Below, one piece after another: positions 15,279-23,329 of a stretch of DNA of 23,329 nucleotides. The stretch is from Halieaceae bacterium (GTDB lineage: Bacteria; Pseudomonadota; Gammaproteobacteria; Pseudomonadales; Halieaceae). Position 1 is the stretch's first letter. Each line of letters opens with the position of its first letter. The position numbers were made by a program, and so were the translations under genes. The notes under the pieces were generated by a model. It was given only the letters and a program-made list of their open reading frames with translations. It did not search any database and had not been told where the DNA came from. The stretch is taken from NCBI GenBank assembly GCA_003520285.1, contig DOVB01000107.1, positions 1-23,329 of the forward strand, read 5' to 3'.

Positions 15279-16901
15279 GTGCGAAGTTTAGTGATTGTTG
15301 GCGGAGGGTCCGCCGGTTGGATTACAGCAGCTTATCTTAACGGTGCTCTAAACGATCGCGGCCAGAACATGAAGGTCAAAATATCACTACTGGAATCACC
15401 CGACATACCCAGGATCTCTGTCGGCGAAGCGACTATCCCCTCCATGCGTCATTTGATTAGCGTCATAGGTATTCCCGAGGTCGAATTCATGCGCGCAACT
15501 GACGCAACCTTCAAGCAGTCGATCAAATACTGCAACTGGGCAGAGAATGACGGCTCTCACTACCACCACCCATTTACGAGTGTGCGGGAAAGACCGCTAG
15601 ATCTGTCAGGCGAACGCTGGCTAGAGAGCGATCGTTCGATGCGGTTCATGGACACCTGCGCCGTGCAACCCGCCGTGTGCGAAGCCAATCTTGCCCCCAT
15701 TATTTTGCGCAAGCAGGCGGTCCCCACAACGCTTAACTACGCCTACCACATGAATGCGCAAAAGTTCGCGGACTACTTGCGAGACTTCTCGGTAGCGCGA
15801 GGCGTGGAGCACGTGCAAGCGAACCTCGTGAGCGTTGCAACGGACACTGAAGGCTGGATTGAGTCTGTTTCAACAGACCGCACTGAATCCCTGCATGCCG
15901 ACATGTTCCTAGATTGCACCGGCTTTAACGGGCACCTAATCAGCAAAACGCTGGGCGTAGGCTTTGAAGACTATTCGCAGTTTCTGCTGTGCGATCGGGC
16001 CGTGACCATGCATTTGCCCTATGAACGGTTTTACCCAGGCACGGTGCGCCCCTATACCACCGCAACCGCACTCTCCAACGGTTGGGCGTGGGACATCCCC
16101 ATGCAGAATCAACGCTCGGTGGGCTATGTTCATTCAAGCCAGTTCATCAGTGAAGATGACGCGGAAGCCGAATTGCGCGCCTATCAGGGTAAAGGAACAG
16201 AAGACATTTCTGTGCGGTCTGTACCTTTCAAAGTAGGGCGGCGCCATCAGTTGTGGAAGGCCAATTGTGTCGCCATCGGATTATCAGGCGGATTTATCGA
16301 GCCCCTTGAGTCAACGGGGCTCTACTTAAGCGACCTTGGCGCTGTGTTACTTGCTGAGCATTGGCCTGCGAACAAAGCCTCCGTTCAAAATCTGGCAGAT
16401 CGCTACAACCGTCTTATGGCAAACCGTTATTATGAGATCCTCGATTTTATCAACATGCACTATTGCCTCACCAAACGAACTGATACCGCGTTTTGGCGTG
16501 AAGTCCAAAAGCCGGAGCGCATTAATCCACGTTTACAGGCAAAACTCGCTATGTGGAAAACCAAGCCACCAACCGCGCATGATTTTGAGGATCAGTGGTT
16601 CAATGGCATGGAGGCCTATGAATCACTCTTTGATTTTTCACACATTGGCGGACGCCTTCCTATCGATACAGGCGCGCTTTGGAATCATGAGAGCTACGAG
16701 TGTATCCTATACGGCATGGGTTTCGCGCCTATAACTGACCAAGACGGGGCCTCTGAAGCTCGCCCCAAATCGAGAAGAAACCAATCTACAGAGCGGGCCA
16801 TGAACGTGCTAAATATCCTCCCCGATCATGTCGATGTCCTCAGCAAAGCGCTTGGTATGAAAGCGTATCATAAAGCCTATCAGCCGAACGGTTGGGTTTG
16901 A
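15279..16901 (+). CDS. Flavin-dependent (tryptophan-type) halogenase, 540 aa
   Basis: This family uses FADH2, O2 and halide to make hypohalous acid that is guided through a tunnel to the substrate. Diagnostic residues are all present. The FAD-binding motif is GGGSAGW (8-14), and the catalytic lysine is Lys79 (TFKQS), the same number as in PrnA. The W-x-W-x-I-P motif is WAWDIP (269-274), and Glu344 sits in EPLESTG. Length is normal. A separate flavin reductase is required and none is in the window. The start is a GTG at 15279 with AGGAG (15268-15272) six bases upstream. Many PrnA-like proteins of marine bacteria and Caulobacter relatives are encoded beside TonB receptors, as here, and their substrates are mostly unknown. 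Free tryptophan is therefore only one possibility. It follows the sulfotransferase gene and precedes frmA by 59 nt. Confidence 0.93.
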   Translation: MRSLVIVGGGSAGWITAAYLNGALNDRGQNMKVKISLLESPDIPRISVGEATIPSMRHLISVIGIPEVEFMRATDATFKQSIKYCNWAENDGSHYHHPFTSVRERPLDLSGERWLESDRSMRFMDTCAVQPAVCEANLAPIILRKQAVPTTLNYAYHMNAQKFADYLRDFSVARGVEHVQANLVSVATDTEGWIESVSTDRTESLHADMFLDCTGFNGHLISKTLGVGFEDYSQFLLCDRAVTMHLPYERFYPGTVRPYTTATALSNGWAWDIPMQNQRSVGYVHSSQFISEDDAEAELRAYQGKGTEDISVRSVPFKVGRRHQLWKANCVAIGLSGGFIEPLESTGLYLSDLGAVLLAEHWPANKASVQNLADRYNRLMANRYYEILDFINMHYCLTKRTDTAFWREVQKPERINPRLQAKLAMWKTKPPTAHDFEDQWFNGMEAYESLFDFSHIGGRLPIDTGALWNHESYECILYGMGFAPITDQDGASEARPKSRRNQSTERAMNVLNILPDHVDVLSKALGMKAYHKAYQPNGWV

Positions 16902-16916
16902 ATCTGGTTGTCGTCT

Positions 16917-16945
16917 TTGACACCGGAGCCTTCGAGTCATACAAA
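16917..16945 (+). promoter_or_regulatory. Candidate sigma-70 promoter for frmA
   Basis: A consensus TTGACA (16917-16922) is followed after exactly 17 nt by TACAAA (16940-16945), a 4-of-6 match to TATAAT. It lies between the halogenase stop and frmA. Transcription would begin near 16952, only about 9 nt before the ATG at 16961, which would cut into the GAGAGG ribosome site. The spacing makes the call doubtful. Confidence 0.35.
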
Positions 16946-16960
16946 ACTGAGAGGTATCAA

Positions 16961-18070
16961 ATGAAAACTCAAGCGGCAGTAGCTTTCCACGCAGGCGCTC
17001 CTCTCGAAATTTGCGAGGTTGATTTAGAGGGCCCAAAAGCCGGCGAGGTCTTGGTTGAAATAAAAGCCACCGGAGTGTGTCACACCGATGCGTTCACTCT
17101 GTCGGGTGATGATCCAGAGGGCGCCTTTCCTGCCATTTTAGGGCACGAGGGCGCGGGCATTGTGAGAGAGGTTGGCGCTGGCGTGACCTCCTTAAAGCCG
17201 GGTGATCACGTTATTCCCCTGTATACGCCCGAATGTCGTGAATGTGATTACTGTCTTCACCCCAAGACCAATCTCTGCCAAGCCATTCGCTCAACCCAGG
17301 GTCAAGGCCTGATGCCCGATGGAAGTAGCCGCTTCAGCATAGACGGTAAGCCTATACTTCACTATATGGGCTGCTCGACCTTTGCTAACTTTACCGTCCT
17401 GCCCGAAATAGCGCTCGCAAAGGTGCGCGACGATGCGCCTTTCGACAAAATCTGCTACATCGGCTGCGGCGTGACCACAGGGATTGGAGCGGTTGCATTC
17501 ACTATGAAGGTCGAGCCCGGCTCAACCGTAGCGGTATTCGGATTAGGTGGCATTGGCCTCAACGTGATTCAGGGCGCCAAAATGGTAGGCGCCACGCGAA
17601 TTATCGGGGTCGACTTAAACCCAGAGCGAGAAGCGCTCGGTCGCCACTTTGGCATGACTGACTTCATCAATCCAAGCGAGTGCGACAACTTAGTTGACCA
17701 TATCGTCCAAATGACCGGTGGCGGAGTCGATTACAGCTTTGAATGTATCGGTAACGTTAAAGTGATGCGCGATGCGTTAGAGTGTTGCCACAAAGGATGG
17801 GGCCAAAGTTGTATTATCGGGGTTGCCGGTGCCGGTCAAGAAATTGCAACACGGCCCTTTCAACTCGTCACTGGCAGATCCTGGCGCGGCAGTGCTTTTG
17901 GGGGGGCGCGCGGCAGAACCGACGTACCCAAAATTGTCGATTGGTACATGGAAGGCAAGATTAATATCGACGATTTAATTACGCACACCGTGCCGCTTGC
18001 AGAAATCAACACGGCCTTCGAATTAATGCATGCGGGTAAAAGTATTCGCTCGGTGGTGCTTTATGATTAA
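16961..18070 (+). CDS. frmA: S-(hydroxymethyl)glutathione dehydrogenase (class III alcohol dehydrogenase)
   Basis: FrmA oxidises S-hydroxymethylglutathione, formed spontaneously from formaldehyde and glutathione, to S-formylglutathione with NAD+. The 369-aa product has catalytic-zinc ligands Cys40 (GVCHTDAF), His62/Glu63 (GHEGAG) and Cys169 (GCGVTTG). The structural-zinc cysteines are 92, 95, 98 and 106, and the Rossmann motif is GLGGIG (194-199). [11 protein letters not shown] is a hallmark of class III. The frame is open 23 codons upstream into the halogenase end, but the ATG at 16961, with GAGAGG six bases before it, matches the family start. The last 8 bases overlap frmB, which implies translational coupling. 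No frmR or nmlR-type regulator is beside it. A run of seven G in the coding strand (17900-17906) is in a conserved glycine stretch. Confidence 0.96.
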   Translation: MKTQAAVAFHAGAPLEICEVDLEGPKAGEVLVEIKATGVCHTDAFTLSGDDPEGAFPAILGHEGAGIVREVGAGVTSLKPGDHVIPLYTPECRECDYCLHPKTNLCQAIRSTQGQGLMPDGSSRFSIDGKPILHYMGCSTFANFTVLPEIALAKVRDDAPFDKICYIGCGVTTGIGAVAFTMKVEPGSTVAVFGLGGIGLNVIQGAKMVGATRIIGVDLNPEREALGRHFGMTDFINPSECDNLVDHIVQMTGGGVDYSFECIGNVKVMRDALECCHKGWGQSCIIGVAGAGQEIATRPFQLVTGRSWRGSAFGGARGRTDVPKIVDWYMEGKINIDDLITHTVPLAEINTAFELMHAGKSIRSVVLYD

Positions 18071-18905
18071 GGTCATCTCTCGTAACGCCTCGTTTGCTGG
18101 CGAGCACATTCGATTTCAGCATTCATCTAATATGACCGCCTGTGATATGACCTGTGCCGTATTCTTACCGCCGCAAATTGCCGAAGGTGATGTTCCCGCG
18201 CTGCTGTGGCTGTCAGGATTAACGTGCACCGACCAGAACTTCATGCAAAAAGCCGGCGCGATGCGCCTTGCTGCTGAGTTAGGTATAGCGCTGGTAGCGC
18301 CCGACACATCGCCTCGCGGGCCCAATGTGCCTGATGATCCAGCCGGGGGCTTTGATCTTGGCTTGGGTGCGGGGTTCTACGTGAATGCCACCGAACATCC
18401 CTGGCGCTCTCATTACCAGATGTATGACTACATCGTGTCTGAATTACCCGAGATACTCAGTCAGAACTTTCCTATCGATACCGATAATATGGCCCTATCA
18501 GGCCACTCGATGGGAGGCCATGGCGCGCTCACTATTGCACTCAAAAATCCCAGCCAATTCCAGTCAGTATCCGCTTTTGCCCCCATTTGTGCTCCCATGG
18601 ACTGCCCGTGGGGTCAAAAAGCCTTTCAAGCCTACTTAGGTGAGGATGAAGAGGAGTGGAGTAAATACGACACTTGCGCTCTGATTGAAGCCGGCGCACC
18701 AGAGCTTCCTATGCTAATCGACCAAGGCCTGGCCGATGAGTTTCTTGATGAGCAACTGCTCCTTGATGAGCTTGAATCCGCCTGTGTACAGGCTGACTAC
18801 CAAGCGATTATTCGTCGTCATCGAGGCTACGATCACAGCTATTTTTTTGTCGGCACTTTTATCGACGACCATCTGCGCTTCCATGCTCAACATCTAGGGC
18901 GTTAA
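18063..18905 (+). CDS. frmB: S-formylglutathione hydrolase
   Basis: This serine esterase hydrolyses S-formylglutathione to formate and glutathione, the second step of formaldehyde detoxification. The 280-aa alpha/beta hydrolase has its nucleophile Ser149 in [10 protein letters not shown], Asp225 in GLADEFL and His258 in [19 protein letters not shown] and [14 protein letters not shown] are typical of the family. The ATG at 18063 lies inside the last codons of frmA (8-nt overlap), and a longer frame from 18030 would extend even further into frmA. Together with frmA it makes a complete glutathione-dependent route from formaldehyde to formate. No formate dehydrogenase is in the window. No clear terminator follows directly. 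Confidence 0.96.
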   Translation: MIKVISRNASFAGEHIRFQHSSNMTACDMTCAVFLPPQIAEGDVPALLWLSGLTCTDQNFMQKAGAMRLAAELGIALVAPDTSPRGPNVPDDPAGGFDLGLGAGFYVNATEHPWRSHYQMYDYIVSELPEILSQNFPIDTDNMALSGHSMGGHGALTIALKNPSQFQSVSAFAPICAPMDCPWGQKAFQAYLGEDEEEWSKYDTCALIEAGAPELPMLIDQGLADEFLDEQLLLDELESACVQADYQAIIRRHRGYDHSYFFVGTFIDDHLRFHAQHLGR

Positions 18906-19013
18906 ACCAGCTTATTCTGTTTTGTGGCAGTACAATCAAATCCTAAGAGACTAGAAGTCAGTCACATACAGAGCTCTTTTACTACGAAGCGATTAGACAG
19001 CCTTACTCAAGTT

Positions 19014-19052
19014 GATGCACATGCATCTACCCCAGAAATACAGCATCTGGGG
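19014..19052. promoter_or_regulatory. Palindrome plus hairpin upstream of the 201-aa exported protein
   Basis: GATGCA-CA-TGCATC (19014-19027) is a palindrome with 6-bp arms and a 2-nt centre. Three bases on, CCCCAGA (19030-19036) and TCTGGGG (19046-19052) form a 7-bp stem with a 9-nt loop and no U-tract. They lie 109-245 nt from the flanking genes. They may be an operator and a weak terminator or leader structure. Confidence 0.35.
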
Positions 19053-19106
19053 CTCTAATAAGAACATTTAGGTGTTGACTTAAGCGGACAATAAAATGGT
19101 AATGGG

Positions 19107-19112
19107 TATAAT
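19107..19112 (+). promoter_or_regulatory. Possible -10 box for the 201-aa protein gene
   Basis: A perfect TATAAT lies 38 nt before the ATG at 19151. No matching -35 is at 16-18 nt; the TTGACT at 19075-19080 is 26 nt away. The -10 alone is weak evidence. Confidence 0.3.
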
Positions 19113-19150
19113 TCCATGGAACTGGTAAATAACGCATAGAGCTAACGAAT

Positions 19151-19756
19151 ATGGTTAAATCAAGGCAAGCATTTGCAATCGCGATGAGTTCATTTGTTCT
19201 TCTATGGACAACCGCCGCAACATCGGATTCAGGCACGACAATAAAAGCGCTAATGACAGAGACCGAGTACCAGGAGACAGGCCTGCAAAAATTATCGGCT
19301 GACGAACTCGAGAAATTGTATTTCTGGGTAATAAAACAAGCCATTGTTAGCAGAGTCAGATGTCTAGAACCTGAAGCATCCAAACAGTATCTTCAATCAG
19401 ATTCAGAACAAAGTACTAAATGTCATTTAGCTACGATTCCAGAAACCAAATTAAACGCTGCGGTTGCAGCACATGTTGCCGCCACTTTTGAAAAAGCGAA
19501 AACCGAAATTCGCTCAGAATTTGATGCAGCGAAAACACGAACTGCGTTCACTTCCAGTGTAACAAACGATTTTACAGGCTGGGATGACAAAACTGTATTT
19601 GTGTTAAGCAACGGACAGGTCTGGAGACAGAGACATGGCCGGCCTTATCAACATATAGGCACCAATTCTGTCCGCTTAGAGCCTTCATTCTTTGGAATGT
19701 GGCGGATGACCGTGCTAAGCAGCGGGCGATCAGTTGCGGTGAAGCGTATTGAATAA
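19151..19756 (+). CDS. Exported protein of unknown function, 201 aa
   Basis: I do not recognise a named family with certainty. An N-terminal signal peptide (about residues 1-23: SRQAFAIAMSSFVLLWTTAA) predicts export. A segment ETEYQETGLQKLSADELEKL (41-60) resembles the EY-x-x-x-GL-x-KLS-x-E-E-L repeat often seen in small periplasmic proteins of gammaproteobacteria. The middle (about 95-130) is helical and charged. The C-terminal part (from about 137: TGWDDKTVFVLSNGQVWRQR, then FFGMWRMTVL and SGRSVAVKRIE) looks like a compact beta domain. I recall it from many uncharacterised proteins of the same type. Cys70 and Cys91 could form a disulfide. There is no strong ribosome site before the ATG. It sits between frmB and a TonB-dependent receptor in the same direction; a functional link is not shown. 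Confidence 0.72.
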   Translation: MVKSRQAFAIAMSSFVLLWTTAATSDSGTTIKALMTETEYQETGLQKLSADELEKLYFWVIKQAIVSRVRCLEPEASKQYLQSDSEQSTKCHLATIPETKLNAAVAAHVAATFEKAKTEIRSEFDAAKTRTAFTSSVTNDFTGWDDKTVFVLSNGQVWRQRHGRPYQHIGTNSVRLEPSFFGMWRMTVLSSGRSVAVKRIE

Positions 19757-19798
19757 GCCGGTTAGAATAAAGCCGCAGCCCAAGGAAAATTGTTAAAT

Positions 19799-19814
19799 AT
19801 TACACAAATGTTAC
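19799..19814. promoter_or_regulatory. 16-bp motif shared by the two large receptor genes, copy 2
   Basis: attacacaaatgttac lies 105 nt upstream of the receptor start at 19919 and matches the copy at 14255-14270 in 15 of 16 positions. A TATACA 12 nt downstream could be a -10 box, which would place the motif over the -35 region. Confidence 0.45.
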
Positions 19815-19918
19815 ATGCGTCAATATACATCACCACAGTCATACCTCATCATGCGTAGTCGTAATGCGCAGAGTAGGGGGCGTAGTGCGTTTAAAAAAAC
19901 CTATAAGGAGACGCATAA

Positions 19919-22888
19919 ATGAATTTAATGAAAAAGAAATTGAGCTTCACAATAGCGGTTGCTTTAAGTGCTGGCGGCCTAAGTGCAAGTGTTTTTGCGC
20001 AAAATGAAAACAACATAGAGCTCGAAGAGGTTGTGGTAACAGGGTCGCGTATCAGCGCGCCTGGCATGGTGTCTACTAGCCCAATCACATCGATTTCTGA
20101 GGAAACGATTGATTTCTTTCAGGAGCCTCAAGTTGAAAAGATCTTGAGAACACTCCCGGGTGTAATCCCCGGTGACGGCTCGAATACCAATAACGGTACT
20201 GCAGGAGCGGCCACCATTAACCTAAGAGGATTGGGCCCTCAGCGCACCTTAGTTTTGCTTGACGGTAAGCGCATGGTTCCGTTCAATACTAACGGCCAAG
20301 TAGATGTATCAACGATTCCCTCTTCGCTTATTGAGCGTGTTGACCTGGTAACGGGCGGTGCCTCAGCAGTATATGGATCTGACGCCATCACCGGCGCAAT
20401 CAACTTTATCTTAAAGGATGACTTCGAAGGTTTAGAAGTTTCCACAACCTACTCAGAGACGGGTGAGGGTGATGGCGGCACCGATAACGTGTCTTTGATC
20501 TTTGGGTCAGGGTTCGCCGGTGACAAAGGCCATATGGTTATGGCGATGGATTACTACAGCCGTGACCAGATTCTTTTAGGCCAGCGACCGCTTGGCTTGT
20601 TGGGTATCGATACCGCTTCAGGAGCCAACTACGAACAGTTTTTGGCCGGTGAAAATCCTCTAGCGGCACCTGCAGGCTGTGGTGGCCCAGATGTTGTTGC
20701 CGCTGGAGGCAGTACAACAGCAATCCCGACTCGTTTCGCTATTGTCGGCGGTGGCGCAGGCACATCGGGTCAATTCAGAGAAGATGGAACGCTAGGCAGC
20801 GAGTGTAGCAGGTTCAACTTTAACCCCTACAACTTCTACCAGACGCCACAGAAGCGATATAATTTTTTTGCCTCTGGTGATCTAGAGCTTAGCGACAATG
20901 CATCGGTATACGGATCTGTGAACTACACAAACACGACCGTTGATGCCCAAGTGGCACCCTCGGGTACATTTGGATCAACTTTCAATTTGCCATTACGTAA
21001 TCCACTGATTGGCGAACAAGCCCGTCAGTTTATGATTGACGCCGGTAATACAGCTCTTTCAAACGGCCTATTGAAAACAACAGGAGCCGCACCAAATTGG
21101 GAAGACGTCAATGCTAACGGTTTAGTCGATGAGCAAGACTACCTGTTAGTTCAACTTCGCAGAAGAACAGTTGAGCTTGGTGCCCGTTCGGAGCGCTTTG
21201 ATTCTGGGCTTTGGCAGATGAATTTTGGTTTAGAGGGTAATTTCGGGAAATTGCTACCCGAGTGGGAATATGATGTGTCTGTTCAATACGGCGAATCAAA
21301 CCGAACGGGCATACGTGACGGGTACACAAATTTAACCAACATTCAGAACGCGCTAGATACCTTTGATGGTGTAACGTGTAATAATGGTGATTCTACATGT
21401 GTCCCGATTAATCTTTTTGGTGGCTTTGGCACCATAACACCAGAAATGGCGGGTTACGCGCGAGCAATAGCAATTTATACTGAAGAATACGAGCAAACCG
21501 TGTTCAGCGCGATTACTGATGGCCCTGTGAACTTCATTCAGAGCCGACTGGCTGACGGCCCTCTGCTTCTATCAGTCGGTATTGAGCACCGTGACGAGTC
21601 TGCATCCTTCAACCCCGATGAGTGCTTGAAGCTCGCCCCCGCGAGCTGCCAAGGTGGTGCGGGTGGCAATCAGCTACCCATATCGGGTGGTTATATGGTT
21701 GACGAATTTTTCGTCGAGGGATTACTACCGCTGGTATCAAATAAGGCATTTGCCGAGTCTCTTGCACTTGAGTTCGGGTATCGCTCGTCCGACTACGATG
21801 TGGTAGCGGATCGCGCGCATACTTGGAAGCTCGGGCTTAACTGGACCCCATCATCATCTTTGATGTTCCGGATTATGCAACAGGAGGCTATTCGCGCACC
21901 TAATGTTGGCGAATTAGCGTCACCGGTCGTGACATCACTGGGTAACTCGACCGGAGATCCTTGTTCAATTGGCAACGCCGGCAATATCTCGGCAGAATTG
22001 CAGGCACTCTGTATTTCCACAGGCATGGTGGCAGCACAAGTTGGTAGTGTGCAGGACGTTATTTCAGGCCAAGTTAGTCTCATTTCAGGTAGTGATCAGA
22101 CCAACCCACCTGATGTCGAGACGGCTGAAACATTTACCGCGGGCTTCGTTTGGACCCCTGAATCGACGCTCTTTAGTAACCCTTCACTCTCGATTGACTA
22201 TTACGATATTGAAATTGAAGACACGATCGGTGAGTTCAGTGCACAGGAGATTCTTGACGCGTGTTACGTTGCCGGACTAGTTTCTGAATGCGCCAAAATC
22301 AAGCGTATTGGTGGGGACCTTACCATTTCAGGTGCAGGCCTAGAGAGCTTTACAACTAATTTGAAGAGCGCTCGTTCTGAAGGTATTGAGGCAAGCTTTA
22401 ACTTTGGTGTTTCACTAGGGGATATGGGCGACCTTAACTTTAATGGTATGGTCAATTATTACCTAACAGCTGAGTCGCAAAGCTCGGAGTTTTCTCGCGT
22501 TATCGACTGCAATGGAAACTACTCTACGAGCTGTGATCCACTGGCTAAGACACGTTGGGTCCAACGTACCACTTGGTCTAAAGACGCTTACTCTGTTTCG
22601 CTCTTATGGAGACACATTGGAAAAACCAGCATCGAGCCAGTGGAGCGTGATTCGGTATTTGAAGCTTTTCGCTCTATTGATTCTCAGAACTACTTTGATC
22701 TCTTTGGATCATACACACTAAACGATACGTATACGTTTAGCGCGAGCGTAGACAACGTGTTCGACGAAGAACCTCCTGTAGTCGGCAACGAGGCGGGCGA
22801 TACAAGTTCTAACTCTGGTAATACATTCCCTAGTCTTTATGACACTTTGGGCCGTGTCTATCGGTTCGGTTTTACAGCCAAATTTTAG
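19919..22888 (+). CDS. Large TonB-dependent outer-membrane receptor, 989 aa
   Basis: A signal peptide (about 1-27, ending ASVFA) precedes a TonB-box-like EEVVVTGSRI at 36-45. The plug has INLRGLGPQRTLVLLDGKR and LVTGGASAVYGSDAITGAIN. The barrel includes SIDYYDIEIEDTIGEFSAQE near the C-terminus and ends RFGFTAKF with the terminal phenylalanine expected for outer-membrane assembly. AGGAG lies eight bases before the ATG. It is paralogous to the 991-aa receptor at 11202-14177, with the same length class, the same GSRI box and the same RTLVLL plug motif. It shares the upstream 16-bp motif, so the two may be co-regulated. Both have cysteine pairs in extracellular loops, such as CNNGDSTC here. The ligand is unknown. 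The gene ends in a strong terminator. Confidence 0.94.
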   Translation: MNLMKKKLSFTIAVALSAGGLSASVFAQNENNIELEEVVVTGSRISAPGMVSTSPITSISEETIDFFQEPQVEKILRTLPGVIPGDGSNTNNGTAGAATINLRGLGPQRTLVLLDGKRMVPFNTNGQVDVSTIPSSLIERVDLVTGGASAVYGSDAITGAINFILKDDFEGLEVSTTYSETGEGDGGTDNVSLIFGSGFAGDKGHMVMAMDYYSRDQILLGQRPLGLLGIDTASGANYEQFLAGENPLAAPAGCGGPDVVAAGGSTTAIPTRFAIVGGGAGTSGQFREDGTLGSECSRFNFNPYNFYQTPQKRYNFFASGDLELSDNASVYGSVNYTNTTVDAQVAPSGTFGSTFNLPLRNPLIGEQARQFMIDAGNTALSNGLLKTTGAAPNWEDVNANGLVDEQDYLLVQLRRRTVELGARSERFDSGLWQMNFGLEGNFGKLLPEWEYDVSVQYGESNRTGIRDGYTNLTNIQNALDTFDGVTCNNGDSTCVPINLFGGFGTITPEMAGYARAIAIYTEEYEQTVFSAITDGPVNFIQSRLADGPLLLSVGIEHRDESASFNPDECLKLAPASCQGGAGGNQLPISGGYMVDEFFVEGLLPLVSNKAFAESLALEFGYRSSDYDVVADRAHTWKLGLNWTPSSSLMFRIMQQEAIRAPNVGELASPVVTSLGNSTGDPCSIGNAGNISAELQALCISTGMVAAQVGSVQDVISGQVSLISGSDQTNPPDVETAETFTAGFVWTPESTLFSNPSLSIDYYDIEIEDTIGEFSAQEILDACYVAGLVSECAKIKRIGGDLTISGAGLESFTTNLKSARSEGIEASFNFGVSLGDMGDLNFNGMVNYYLTAESQSSEFSRVIDCNGNYSTSCDPLAKTRWVQRTTWSKDAYSVSLLWRHIGKTSIEPVERDSVFEAFRSIDSQNYFDLFGSYTLNDTYTFSASVDNVFDEEPPVVGNEAGDTSSNSGNTFPSLYDTLGRVYRFGFTAKF

Positions 22889-22906
22889 ACCTCACATCAA
22901 CAACTC

Positions 22907-22935
22907 AAAACCCCGCATAATGCGGGGTTTTTTTT
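22907..22935 (+). terminator. Strong rho-independent terminator of the 989-aa receptor gene
   Basis: AAAACCCCGCA (22907-22917) pairs with TGCGGGGTTTT (22921-22931) around a 3-nt TAA loop. An uninterrupted run of eight T (22928-22935) follows, 18 nt after the receptor stop. The A-run at the 5' side could also serve the convergent glycosylase gene that stops at 22957. Confidence 0.93.
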
Positions 22936-22956
22936 GGGAGTGCACACCTAGTTCAT

Positions 22957-23329
22957 CTAATCCTTAGATGCGTAAAAGTACCATGCCAGCAGCGCAACCG
23001 AGCTGCGCTCGGGTCGCCATCGCTCACCCCACTGGTCGAGCTCGCGCTCGCTGAGCCGGCAAGATGCCCCCACCAGCCGGCTGATACCGGCGCGTACCGC
23101 TAAATCGCCTATGGGCCAAACGTCAGGCCGCTGTAAATTGAAGATGAGATACATGTTCGCAGACCAGAGCCCAAACCCAGGTAAAGCGATGAGCCGCTGC
23201 ACAACATCCTCGTCCGACAACTGAGACAAAACCTCAAGGTCCAGAGACTGGTTCAAGATCGCCTCGGCGAGCGCACGTAGATAGCGGATCTTTGGTCGGG
23301 ACAAACCAACACCGCGCAAAGCCTCATCT
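22957..23329 (-). CDS. AlkA-like 3-methyladenine DNA glycosylase, HhH-GPD family (5' end outside window)
   Basis: The frame is open to the right edge of the window, giving at least 123 C-terminal residues; the in-frame TTG at 23319 is not a real start. The helix-hairpin-helix is LIALPGFGLWSANMYLI, and the catalytic aspartate follows in DVWPIGDLAVR. The tail WGERWRPERSSVALLAWYFY matches the ERW-x-PWRS-x-A end of AlkA. These enzymes excise N3-methyladenine and related alkylated bases to start base-excision repair. GLSRPKIRYL, just before the HhH, is also typical. It converges on the receptor gene and shares the terminator region at 22907-22935. The N-terminal domain cannot be seen, so AlkA versus a shorter HhH-GPD glycosylase is not settled. 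Confidence 0.85.
   Translation of the reverse strand, partial: DEALRGVGLSRPKIRYLRALAEAILNQSLDLEVLSQLSDEDVVQRLIALPGFGLWSANMYLIFNLQRPDVWPIGDLAVRAGISRLVGASCRLSERELDQWGERWRPERSSVALLAWYFYASKD

Noticed and set aside
16336..16734. 132-codon plus-strand frame inside the halogenase gene
   Set aside because: It is an out-of-frame shadow of a complete halogenase and has no domain features.
17900..17906. G7 run in frmA as a phase-variation site
   Set aside because: The run is shorter, sits in a conserved glycine segment of a housekeeping detoxification enzyme, and has no surface-antigen logic.
1..23329. tRNA, rRNA, CRISPR array, insertion sequence or phage genes
   Set aside because: No T-loop-type GGTTCGAATCC, no regularly spaced repeat, and no transposase or integrase motif was seen by eye on either strand.

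Overview
This window looks like chromosomal DNA of a marine, aerobic gammaproteobacterium, perhaps of the OM60/NOR5 (Halieaceae) type. That placement is an inference from gene style only: three TonB-dependent outer-membrane receptors, a PrnA-type flavin halogenase, a glutathione-dependent formaldehyde pair, an HdfR-like LysR regulator and a PA3496-like small acidic protein. Base composition appears roughly even. No phage, insertion-sequence, CRISPR, tRNA or rRNA signature was seen.

Layout, left side (1-9080): the tail of a probable PhoD-like phosphatase (+) converges on a 767-aa TonB-dependent receptor (-) across a shared bidirectional terminator. A fumarylacetoacetate-hydrolase-family enzyme (+) converges on an amidase (-) with a 4-base overlap. 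The amidase lies 36 nt downstream of a stand-alone gcvT (-). A shikimate-kinase-like gene of the 'GGSVIYS' type (+) diverges from gcvT. Next come a 298-nt gene-poor spacer, a 70-aa acidic protein (+) and an HdfR-like LysR regulator (-). The roughly 900-nt gap after the regulator holds N-terminal, middle and C-terminal remnants, in order, of a PuuB-like FAD-dependent amine oxidase. It is a pseudogene divergent from the regulator.

Layout, right side (9081-23329): an exported S9 prolyl-oligopeptidase-type peptidase (-) lies downstream of a 991-aa TonB-dependent receptor (-), with a clear terminator between them. Divergent from that receptor are a sulfotransferase-like protein and a flavin-dependent (tryptophan) halogenase (+). 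They are followed in the same direction by frmA and frmB, whose reading frames overlap by 8 nt. A 201-aa exported protein of unknown function and a second ~990-aa TonB-dependent receptor (+) follow, ending in a strong terminator. The window closes with the 3' part of an AlkA-like 3-methyladenine DNA glycosylase (-).

How the genes may work together (inference): the ~990-aa receptors, exported peptidase, sulfotransferase and halogenase look like an uptake-and-modification locus for an organic, possibly aromatic or peptidic, substrate. FrmA and FrmB oxidise formaldehyde through S-hydroxymethylglutathione and S-formylglutathione to formate. The two large receptors share a near-identical 16-bp motif upstream, and one carries an uninterrupted G9 tract in its coding strand. 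These two points and the decayed oxidase are the most interesting non-gene observations.
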